Source: Victivallaceae bacterium
GTDB taxonomy: Bacteria; Verrucomicrobiota; Lentisphaeria; Victivallales; Victivallaceae
Length of the DNA: 6,502 bases
Reading direction: 5' to 3'
NCBI GenBank assembly: GCA_028717165.1
Contig: JAQUOK010000185.1
Location: forward strand, 1 to 6,502
In this document: positions 1 to 5,631 of the stretch, piece by piece
How the letters are laid out: every line of letters starts with the position of its first letter
Numbering within the stretch: position 1 is the first letter of the stretch
Notes under the pieces: generated by a model
Database searches by the model: none
Told to the model about the DNA's origin: nothing
The model's input: only the letters and a program-made list of their open reading frames with translations
Program-made: the position numbers and the translations under genes

Positions 1-304
1 ACCCGATAAGCTTCTCCGTCAATAAATCCGTTTTTTCCGCAAGCATCAATTCCGCGGGATAAACATCCATACCATCAATTTTAAAATCCCGGGGTACCGC
101 CGGATTCCGATATATGACAAACGGCCTACTATCCTTGCCGAAGACAAATATCATACTTCGTTCCTCCGGACAAAAATCCCGATGCTCCAAACACATCAGA
201 TTCATTCCCGTAAAGTATTCAGCCAGCGCCGGATTCATAAATATGGCCTGATCTACCCGCTCAGAGCTGATAAACTCCCGAATCCTTTCATTTTGTATTC
301 CCAT
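1..304 (-). CDS. M24/creatinase-fold protein, N-terminal part (runs off left edge)
   Basis: This open frame starts at ATG 304-302 and continues without a stop to the window edge, giving 101 visible residues. A strong ribosome-binding site, AAGGA, lies 8 nt before the ATG. The protein begins MGIQNERIREFISSERVDQA and continues through AIFMNPALAEYFTGMNL. This is the layout of the creatinase N-terminal domain: a short helix, a 'xDxx' strand, then a 'N..Y.TG' segment. That domain precedes the metal-dependent pita-bread domain in Xaa-Pro aminopeptidases, prolidases and creatinase. The catalytic domain lies outside the window, so peptidase cannot be told from creatine amidinohydrolase or a non-peptidase relative. 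It is the last gene of the minus-strand series, 64 nt after the RidA-like gene, and may be co-transcribed with it. The fold call is fairly secure; the substrate is unknown. Confidence 0.72.
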   Translation of the reverse strand, partial: MGIQNERIREFISSERVDQAIFMNPALAEYFTGMNLMCLEHRDFCPEERSMIFVFGKDSRPFVIYRNPAVPRDFKIDGMDVYPAELMLAEKTDLLTEKLIG

Positions 305-368
305 AATCTGTTTCCTTTATGATTTGGTCTCAATGCAAACAGGTATTGATATTCCTGCGAAAAAAATT

Positions 369-716
369 CTATTGCAGTACCGCAATTCCTTCAATTTCCA
401 GTTTTATTTTCGGGAGTTTCACTATTATCAGACTTGCAGTAGGAGGTTCATCTTTTATAAATTCGGATCTTACTTCCACAAAGCCGGGAATATCTTTCTC
501 ATCGGTTAGAAAATAGGTCATTTTTACAACGTTTTTAAACGTTGCTCCACTTTCCGCAAGCCGTTTTTCCAGTTTCTCAAAAGTTTCACGGGCCTGTACT
601 TTTATGTCCGCATCAAAAGTATCAGGGCCTTCTCCCGAAATAAATAAAAGGTTTTTGCATTCCACCATAATTGCTTTTGAAAAACCATGCATTGATTCAT
701 AGATTTTTTTCATCAT
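369..716 (-). CDS. RidA/YjgF/YER057c/UK114 family protein, catalytic Arg missing
   Basis: The 115-residue length is typical of Rid proteins, which are cytoplasmic trimers. Archetypal RidA hydrolyses reactive enamines and imines. Family features seen are LLFISGEGP (residues 23-31), the QARETFEKLEKRLAESGAT helix (41-59), NVVKMTYFLTD (62-72) and the C-terminal LPKIKLEIEGIA (101-112). Aligned on 'LP', the position of catalytic Arg105 of RidA (in PARSCV) is Thr93 here (PPTASL). Rid subfamilies 4-7 lack this Arg and are not expected to have the RidA deaminase activity, so this is probably a non-archetypal Rid with an unknown ligand. Two ATG codons are adjacent at the start. AAGGA (720-724) lies 3 nt from the first and 6 nt from the second, so translation probably begins at the second (713). 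The gene sits 69 nt after the acyltransferase-like gene and 64 nt before the M24-like gene. Confidence 0.88.
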   Translation of the reverse strand: MMKKIYESMHGFSKAIMVECKNLLFISGEGPDTFDADIKVQARETFEKLEKRLAESGATFKNVVKMTYFLTDEKDIPGFVEVRSEFIKDEPPTASLIIVKLPKIKLEIEGIAVLQ

Positions 717-785
717 TGATCCTTATTTTGAATAACCGGCCCTAATTAAACATTGTTTGTTTATCTGTCTGAACGAATTGTTATG

Positions 786-2060
786 TTAAAATTCAGCTGC
801 GTTTTCTTGATATTTCTGAGACCCAAAATATTTTATGTCTTCAAAAAGTATAAACATTCCTCCTTCTCTTAGTTCATGCCCTGATTCCAAATGCTTCGCA
901 ATAGTCTTCTGCAAACTGCTGTCGCGTGGTACCTTTAGCGAATCAAAAGTATCCCGGAAAAAGAAAAACCATAATCCGCCTTGTACGGCGGATGCCTCAG
1001 GATACAGAAAACATTCCTTCTGAAATTTTATTAGATTTGAATTTTCCGGCATAAATTCAGAAAGATTAGGACTACATATCCAGGAATGACAGGTTATTGC
1101 CGCCGGTTTTACCCGAGGAAAATATTTCCCGAAAAAATCCGCAGCCCTTATCAGCGAATCCCTGCAAACTTCCATATTCATATTGCCGCCGGCAGGTATA
1201 TGTATATCGATGAAAACTGAATTTTGATCCAAAACACAATCCCATTCATCCCGTGCCAAAGTACGCGTGTCCCTGAGCGCCTTACCGCAGGGCAGAACAG
1301 GATTGCCGGTTACAGTATGATCAGTAAGTTCAAAAACAGAACGCCAGTAATTTCTTTCCCGGCCTTTCGCTTCCGGGAGATTACAATAACCTTTCTGGTT
1401 GAATAACATATCCGGCGGAACAAAGGCGATAATCCGCCCGCTCTTTTTATTTTTATAAACCCTTACCATTTTATCGGAACAGGACTTGACCCAATACGCG
1501 AAGCGCCCGATTCCCAAATACAAATTATCGTGAATGTAATATTGTAACCAATAAATGGGTCTGGCAAACACCCCGGTTTTATTTCCGGAACCTCTTCTAT
1601 AACTTTCAACCAGACTTTTAACGATACCGGCGGTTTCCTTCGTAATATTCTCCGGTATTCCCAAATGTTTGTGATAAGAACGCATAAAAGGAATGATTCC
1701 CAAGACTATCAAAAGATAAAAAACTCCGTTCAGCTTCCCCAGTTTATCCTCAAAACCAGGCAGAAGTTTGGATTGAATCCCGTTAAATTGTTCCGCTGAC
1801 AAATACATTTTCCAGTACAGATACCATGCCATGGGTAAAAGCACCGGGTCAGAAAGAATAATGCCAGCGGTTTTGTCAAGCAGGGGAAAAGTATCCTTGT
1901 CCAATCCACAAAAATCCGCGGCGGATAAATATTCCGCCGGGGTCAGAAAACCAGGAGTTTCGGCAGGCAACAAAAACATTGCTTTTTCCCAGTCCGTAAT
2001 ATTCAACTGTTTCTTGATAGCGTTTAATTCGATCATAGCTTGGGTATCTGAATACGGCAT
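786..2060 (-). CDS. Acyltransferase-like protein (NAT_N + GNAT-like C-terminal domain)
   Basis: This 424-residue protein has no signal peptide, so it is probably cytoplasmic. The first ~150 residues are helical (for example YLSAADFCGLDKDTFPLL, 44-61), matching the NAT N-terminal domain found in this family. The C-terminal part (about 150-420) has conserved-looking family signatures: IDIHIPAGGNMNMEVCRDSL (284-303), CHSWICSPNLSEFMPENSN (324-342, a 'C-HSW-..P.L....P..SN' box), then F346QKECF. These match my memory of the GNAT-like C-terminal domain in proteins labelled 'acyltransferase domain-containing'. No canonical acetyl-CoA P-loop (Q/RxxGxG/A) is evident, so activity and substrate are undemonstrated. 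AGGA lies 7 nt before the ATG. Upstream is a 244-nt repeat-bearing gap, so the gene may be expressed separately from the creatininase-family gene. The RidA-like gene follows after 69 nt. The N-acyl context of the nearby GH20 gene makes an amino-sugar or amine acceptor an attractive guess only. Confidence 0.75.
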   Translation of the reverse strand: MPYSDTQAMIELNAIKKQLNITDWEKAMFLLPAETPGFLTPAEYLSAADFCGLDKDTFPLLDKTAGIILSDPVLLPMAWYLYWKMYLSAEQFNGIQSKLLPGFEDKLGKLNGVFYLLIVLGIIPFMRSYHKHLGIPENITKETAGIVKSLVESYRRGSGNKTGVFARPIYWLQYYIHDNLYLGIGRFAYWVKSCSDKMVRVYKNKKSGRIIAFVPPDMLFNQKGYCNLPEAKGRERNYWRSVFELTDHTVTGNPVLPCGKALRDTRTLARDEWDCVLDQNSVFIDIHIPAGGNMNMEVCRDSLIRAADFFGKYFPRVKPAAITCHSWICSPNLSEFMPENSNLIKFQKECFLYPEASAVQGGLWFFFFRDTFDSLKVPRDSSLQKTIAKHLESGHELREGGMFILFEDIKYFGSQKYQENAAEF

Positions 2061-2304
2061 TTTATTTTCCTATAGTTGTATTTATTAATGTTTGGGTTCA
2101 ATACCTCGCCCCTCTGGGGCGTTTCCGCTTAATAAGTTTGTTTTGCCAAGCTTTTTCAAAAGCGTTCTTGATACCTCGCGGGCTCTGCCCCGGGGTAGTT
2201 CATTTAGCTTGCAAAAGTTACTACCCCCGGAAAAATTCTGACTTTTTTCGGGCCGACTAATTTTACCATTTAATCTCATGGTAATCCCCTATATTGGTTA
2301 ACTA
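2061..2304. repeat. Intergenic block with two REP-like hairpin repeats
   Basis: This 244-nt gap holds two diverged direct copies sharing ATACCTCGC and a CTCT loop, at 2101-2121 and 2171-2198. Copy 1 has a perfect CGCCCC-tct-GGGGCG hairpin (2107-2121) but lacks the outer right arm. Copy 2 (2172-2197) forms an 11-bp stem from tacctcgcgggc and gccccggggta around a TCT loop, with one bulged C (2179) and one G-T wobble, followed by GTAGTTCATT. The copy 2 right arm (CCGGGGTAGT) recurs inverted at 2219-2230 (ACTACCCCCGG), so alternative pairing is possible. This hairpin plus GTAG tetranucleotide resembles REP elements mobilised by RAYT (TnpA-REP) transposases; the assignment is inference. A 64-codon reading frame at 2085-2279 spans the repeats and is probably not a gene, though its ATG has AGGGG 6 nt upstream. 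Confidence 0.65.
2226..2252 (+). terminator. Possible stem-loop, terminator-like or repeat remnant
   Basis: CCCGGAAAAA (2226-2235) pairs with TTTTTTCGGG (2243-2252) around a 7-nt loop (TTCTGAC). This gives a 10-bp stem with one G-U wobble on plus-strand RNA; on minus-strand RNA that pair becomes a C-A mismatch. It lies downstream of the creatininase-family gene and the 63-residue reading frame, where a minus-strand transcript could end. No uridine run follows the stem in either direction, so it is not a canonical Rho-independent terminator. It may be a decayed part of the adjoining repeat block. Confidence 0.3.
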
Positions 2305-2496
2305 TTAACGGAACGAGAATATCTTCGTAAAAGAGTTGATGGACTTGAATTTTCCATGGATATTGCCAACCGGCAGGCCATGAAACTTCAGGCTCGCTCC
2401 ATAGTTTTCATTCTTTTTAAAATCAACAAATAAACTAAAACCGGAACTTCCGAAGTAATATTTGGTTTGGTAATCTTTCACTGTCATATTTTTCAT
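2305..2496 (-). CDS. Small hypothetical protein, translationally coupled to the creatininase-family gene
   Basis: I do not recognise this 63-residue product. Its ATG (2496-2494) overlaps the TGA stop of the upstream gene as ATGA, a layout typical of translational coupling. No clear ribosome-binding site lies ahead of the ATG, as expected if ribosomes re-initiate. The sequence is lysine-, phenylalanine- and glycine-rich (for example YYFGSSGFSLFVDF, 13-26, and GKFKSINSF, 48-56). It has no signal peptide, no membrane segment and no cysteines, and reads like a small beta-rich protein. It could equally be a remnant of a longer gene, since the repeat block begins just past its stop. Coupling is the main evidence that it is translated. 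Confidence 0.4.
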   Translation of the reverse strand: MKNMTVKDYQTKYYFGSSGFSLFVDFKKNENYGASLKFHGLPVGNIHGKFKSINSFTKIFSFR

Positions 2497-3314
2497 AAGG
2501 AATGTTTCTCTAAATCTTCAATAAAAGCCATTCCGTGATTGTGATAGATATGCTTATTTTTCAAGCGGTTATCGACTTCTTCTGTTATTATTTCTGTCGC
2601 TTTATCGAATACCTCATTACCGAATAGAGCGGATGACGCGTGTACATTATTGTCAGAGTGCCCTATAAACTCAGATGAAGAAGCTGGCAATTTTTCCAGG
2701 TCAACGGTTTCTGGATGCAGAGCCATTAAATGAGAAGTTTCCCATCCCCCGCCATGATCTCCTGCCTGTGGATATAGGTTCTTTAACAGAAGATAATCAA
2801 CTGTTGCCCAAGCGAGCATATATGTTTCCTTTTTACTCTGGAAACGCCTCTGATTGAATAACGCAACTGCCGCTCTTGCATGATCAATTAAAGGATAATG
2901 ACCAGCAATAAGTACTCCTACTTCGAATCCCAGAGTTTCAACTTCACATAAAACATGAAGGAGCAATTTATTGTAGTTCAAGGTTTGCTCTGAAACCGTA
3001 AATATAAATGCCTCCGATTCGAAGTTTTCTGGAGGAAGTTCCATTTCCCTCGCAATCTTTTTTTTATCGGCACTATTTGCTTCCTTCAATGCTTCCAGAC
3101 GATTTTCTCCATAATAAAGAGGTGGAAATGCAAGGCCGCCGCCTTTTTGTGCACATTTTATCGCAAGGCCTTCCGCTTGAAGCGTATCAGCCCCAAGCGG
3201 ATTGTGAGGGCCATGCCATTCCAAGTTTCCTAAAGGAATATAGGCAACAGGATATTTTTTCCTTCGTTCCAAAACCTGTTCTGGTCTTAACATATGATAT
3301 CTGACTTCTTCCAT
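2493..3314 (-). CDS. Creatininase-family amidohydrolase
   Basis: The 273-residue length matches this family of metal-dependent amidohydrolases acting on cyclic or linear amides (creatininase, formamide hydrolases, MftE-type peptidases). The N-terminal metal box is clear: YIPLGNLEWHGPHNPLGAD (25-43) supplies Glu32, His34 and Asp43, equivalent to Glu34, His36 and Asp45 of Pseudomonas creatininase. AGHYPLID (137-144) stands where family members have NGHGGN or GHYEN, so His139 is a likely ligand. The position of Glu122 of true creatininase is Pro141 here. DHGGGWETSHLMAL (186-199) is the conserved 'H-x-G-x-x-E-T-S' box, with His187 matching the catalytic His178 and Glu192. The missing Glu122 argues against creatinine itself as substrate. 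AGGA lies 7 nt before the ATG and no signal peptide is present, so it is cytoplasmic. It follows the GH20 gene by 82 nt and overlaps a small reading frame downstream. Confidence 0.87.
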   Translation of the reverse strand: MEEVRYHMLRPEQVLERRKKYPVAYIPLGNLEWHGPHNPLGADTLQAEGLAIKCAQKGGGLAFPPLYYGENRLEALKEANSADKKKIAREMELPPENFESEAFIFTVSEQTLNYNKLLLHVLCEVETLGFEVGVLIAGHYPLIDHARAAVALFNQRRFQSKKETYMLAWATVDYLLLKNLYPQAGDHGGGWETSHLMALHPETVDLEKLPASSSEFIGHSDNNVHASSALFGNEVFDKATEIITEEVDNRLKNKHIYHNHGMAFIEDLEKHSL

Positions 3315-3379
3315 TTGAAATTCCTGCTATACTTGATTGTTTTGCCATTAGTGATATTTCTTACTTGACTTTTTCAAAC

Positions 3380-3389
3380 TAAACGATTA
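3380..3389. promoter_or_regulatory. Weak LacI-type operator-like near-palindrome
   Basis: TAAACGATTA is an imperfect 10-bp palindrome (8 of 10 positions symmetric) centred on CG, the usual centre of LacI-family operators. It lies between the GH20 stop and the creatininase-family start. A LacI/GntR-type effector domain is encoded nearby, but one short imperfect site in AT-rich DNA could arise by chance and I found no clear second copy. Confidence 0.15.
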
Positions 3390-3396
3390 CCTATAG

Positions 3397-4881
3397 TTAA
3401 ATAAAAGATTTTTGGGGTATCTGGTACTGGACAGAACCGGTTTCTTCGTATCTGGTGATTTTTGAGTCCCAGGAAATTTGTCTTTGATGAAAGTTGAATA
3501 ATTGTCGATGAACTGGCTGATCCCGGCATTCAAGCTCAAAATTCTTTTCCCATGCGGCTCTTGCTCCAACCCCGAAAATGGAAAAACCCTGCATGGCGCC
3601 ATGATATTTATGCCATGCGGTCGCCAACATTCCAAAAAGTTTTTCCCGCCTGGCCATTTTTCCGAGGCTCACAGTACCTTTCGTTTCCAGCCAAGGACAA
3701 ACCAGTACATCAAATCCCTGTTCTTTAAAAAATCTGGAAGTAGGCCAAGCAGGCTCTCTTCCGTCAATGACCGGATAGCCATATTGCCAGTCGGCGATTA
3801 TTATATCTTTCGGTAAATCCTGATATAATTTTTCAAGATGCTGTTCCGGCAAACCAAATGCTATATAGTTTTTCCATCTTTCATCTTTCTGATTTAAAAG
3901 CATATCATGCCACATAATAGTTCTGGCGCCGCGTCCGGCAAGCAAATCATGGAAATAACCTAAATGGCCCTTAAGCAAGTCAGGCAGACTATGTCTTCGA
4001 CAGTCCCGGCAGGTACACAGATTCTCCGCCTCATCACATCCGATATGAAAAAATTCCGGGTTGCCGTAAAATTCATGTAATTCGGATACGATATCAGCCA
4101 GCATTTTTCTGGTTTCTTTATTGGCGAGGCACCAGGTCCAACCGTCCGGTTCCTGCAAGGCCTGCAACTTCGGGTTGAAATCCAACAAGGCATGTTTACT
4201 GCTGCCGATACGTGCTCCCGATGCGTGTCCCAACAGATTAAACTGAGGGATTATATCAATACCGAGTTTATCTGCCAAGTCAACAACATAGCGGAATTTA
4301 TCGGGGTTGACAAGTTTATCCTTCCAACCTAATTCCGGATGACTTTTGAATGGGAAAACGCCCCACGGTTCCAAAATAATATGATTAAATTTATAATATG
4401 CCGCCAGCCGGACAGCCTTTTCAATTTCAAAAACCGGAGTTTCCGGGAACCAGCAGAAATGAAGACCGCGAAATTTCAGGCCGGGCCTGTCACTGATCTT
4501 GCCGCACGGTAAAAAATAAGAAGAAAACTCACGTACTCCGCGTTCGACTTCAGCAAGTTGGCGCAAGGTGTTCAAGGCATAACGAACTCCAGTAAGATTC
4601 ACGGCCTCAATAAGCAGCGAATCGGGTTCTATATTGATCTTATAACCTTCCTTGTCCAGTTGGGACGAAGCGCTATTTTGAATTAATAAATTCGGGTGTA
4701 TTTCCCAGTAATGCGCAAAAATATCAATTATTCTGTCAATGTCGAACTCCTGGCTTTCCTGGCATTTCAATATAACCGTACAATTATTTGAAATTATAAA
4801 TTCACCATCTTCCCGGAATTCAATATATGATGGTTGGGGAACTAATCTGGTCGTTAAAATCATTTTCCCGGTTTTATCCAC
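3397..4881 (-). CDS. Glycoside hydrolase family 20 (beta-N-acetylhexosaminidase-like)
   Basis: This 494-residue enzyme would remove terminal N-acetylhexosamine residues by substrate-assisted catalysis. The N-terminal GH20b-like domain (about 10-125) ends with the typical NLTGVRYALNTLRQL (95-109). The TIM barrel starts at DRPGLKFRGLHF (131-142), where Arg138 fits the substrate-binding Arg. HIGCDE (279-284) is the family H-x-G-x-D-E box, with Asp283 orienting the acetamido group and Glu284 as acid/base. Trp324 (MWHDM) and Trp365 (DWQYG) fit the aromatic pocket. Differences are QFNLLGH (213-219) in place of EIDxPGH, and Cys289/Cys291/Cys294 just after the catalytic pair. No signal peptide is present, so it probably acts on imported oligosaccharides in the cytoplasm. 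The start is GTG: AAGGA lies 8 nt upstream of it, whereas the in-frame ATG at codon 7 has no good site. It lies 86 nt after the pseudopilin gene. Confidence 0.9.
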   Translation of the reverse strand: MDKTGKMILTTRLVPQPSYIEFREDGEFIISNNCTVILKCQESQEFDIDRIIDIFAHYWEIHPNLLIQNSASSQLDKEGYKINIEPDSLLIEAVNLTGVRYALNTLRQLAEVERGVREFSSYFLPCGKISDRPGLKFRGLHFCWFPETPVFEIEKAVRLAAYYKFNHIILEPWGVFPFKSHPELGWKDKLVNPDKFRYVVDLADKLGIDIIPQFNLLGHASGARIGSSKHALLDFNPKLQALQEPDGWTWCLANKETRKMLADIVSELHEFYGNPEFFHIGCDEAENLCTCRDCRRHSLPDLLKGHLGYFHDLLAGRGARTIMWHDMLLNQKDERWKNYIAFGLPEQHLEKLYQDLPKDIIIADWQYGYPVIDGREPAWPTSRFFKEQGFDVLVCPWLETKGTVSLGKMARREKLFGMLATAWHKYHGAMQGFSIFGVGARAAWEKNFELECRDQPVHRQLFNFHQRQISWDSKITRYEETGSVQYQIPQKSFI

Positions 4882-4921
4882 TTGGCTTTTCCTTGTTATA
4901 TAAGTACTAAAAAGAGTTCTT

Positions 4922-4932
4922 CGGACAGTCCG
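4922..4932. promoter_or_regulatory. 11-bp perfect palindrome before the GH20 gene
   Basis: CGGACAGTCCG is a perfect odd palindrome in the 86-nt gap between the pseudopilin and GH20 genes. On minus-strand RNA it is followed 8 nt later by five uridines. The hairpin could have at most 4 bp with a 3-nt loop, so it is a poor terminator; a protein-binding site is as likely. No second copy was noticed. Confidence 0.2.
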
Positions 4933-4967
4933 TCTTAATTATGGCGATTGCGGCTTTTGAGCGAAAA

Positions 4968-5615
4968 TCAGTCAGTCCATGAACCAAATTTCTCAGGCCC
5001 CCATAGCTCCTTGTCTGCGTTCCTGCCGATAGGTACTTCCGAAGATTTTTTATATCCGACATGCCCATCGACGAAAAGCATATTAATCCCGGTATTGTGA
5101 CGAAATATAATCTTATATATTTTAGAAGAGCATATTCCCATATACGAGGAACCTGAATTATCGCCCATTGAAAAAAGTCTGGAAGGTTTTTTGATTTTAT
5201 TGAAACGCACACATACATGATTCCCGGTTGAATATGCGCCCCAAGTGTTGTCCCCGTAACTTGAATAACACATACCAGCCGTACAAAATGGATCCATATC
5301 TGAAGGACAAGTGCTGACAGAACCTATGGTAAGAGACGGATAGTTTGAACTTTTCTTAAATTCCAAATATGAGTATAGCGCTTGCCTCCAACCTGTGGAT
5401 AAAGTATCTTTCGTATTATATAACCAGCCATCATAGTCATTGAGATAAAAAAGCTTTGCCTTGCCCCAGTTCTGCAGATTGCTGGAACAGTTTATCTGTT
5501 TTGCCTTTTCCCGCGCCTTGCCCAGCGCCGGCAGCAGCATTGAAGCTAGGATCGCGATTATAGCGATCACGACGAGAAGTTCGATGAGTGTGAAGTTTTT
5601 TCTTGTCGCGTCCAT
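4968..5615 (-). CDS. Type II secretion-like pseudopilin with C-terminal H-X9-DG motif
   Basis: This 215-residue protein has a prepilin N-terminus: a short basic leader (MDATRKN), then FTLIELLVVIAIIAILASM (8-26), with Phe8 as predicted first mature residue and the +5 Glu at position 12. The residue before the cut is Asn7, not the usual Gly. The next segment, LLPALGKAREKAKQINCSSN (27-46), is typical of Lentisphaerota and Planctomycetota members. His173 to Asp183-Gly184 gives the H-X9-DG motif of the prepilin-processing-associated family. Six cysteines (43, 103, 111, 116, 135, 162) in the globular part suggest disulfides outside the cytoplasm. Such proteins are thought to be inserted in the inner membrane and possibly assembled by a type II/IV-like machinery; their role is not established. 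GAGG lies 8 nt before the ATG. It starts 16 nt after the regulator gene, so co-transcription is likely. Confidence 0.93.
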   Translation of the reverse strand: MDATRKNFTLIELLVVIAIIAILASMLLPALGKAREKAKQINCSSNLQNWGKAKLFYLNDYDGWLYNTKDTLSTGWRQALYSYLEFKKSSNYPSLTIGSVSTCPSDMDPFCTAGMCYSSYGDNTWGAYSTGNHVCVRFNKIKKPSRLFSMGDNSGSSYMGICSSKIYKIIFRHNTGINMLFVDGHVGYKKSSEVPIGRNADKELWGPEKFGSWTD

Positions 5616-5631
5616 TTTTCAGCCCTCTTTT

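Noticed and set aside
748..758. AAACATTGTTT palindrome between the acyltransferase-like and RidA-like genes
   Set aside because: It is short, AT-rich, not flanked by further symmetry and unrelated to the other candidate sites, so chance is a sufficient explanation.
2085..2279. 64-codon minus-strand reading frame with AGGGG 6 nt before its ATG
   Set aside because: More than half of it is read through the hairpin repeats, its product is a low-complexity Arg/Lys/Gly-rich string (for example NELPRGRAREVSRTLL), and it has no recognisable family. It is better explained as repeat sequence.
3336..3374. Possible sigma-70 promoter before the creatininase-family gene (TTGAAA, then TATCAC)
   Set aside because: The spacing is only 15 nt and the -10 box is poor. 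PVC promoters are not well enough defined to rescue it.
3502..3816. 104-codon plus-strand frame
   Set aside because: It is antisense to the GH20 C-terminal region and has no family resemblance; all convincing genes are on the minus strand.
3960..4193. 77-codon minus-strand frame inside the GH20 gene
   Set aside because: It lies wholly within the GH20 catalytic region in another frame, with no independent features.
4895..4932. Rho-independent terminator between the pseudopilin and GH20 genes
   Set aside because: The palindrome gives at most a 4-bp stem, and the T run begins 8 nt later, so it does not meet the usual terminator form.
4907..5218. 103-codon minus-strand frame overlapping the pseudopilin gene
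   Set aside because: It overlaps the H-X9-DG region of a clearly real gene in another frame and extends only into the following gap.
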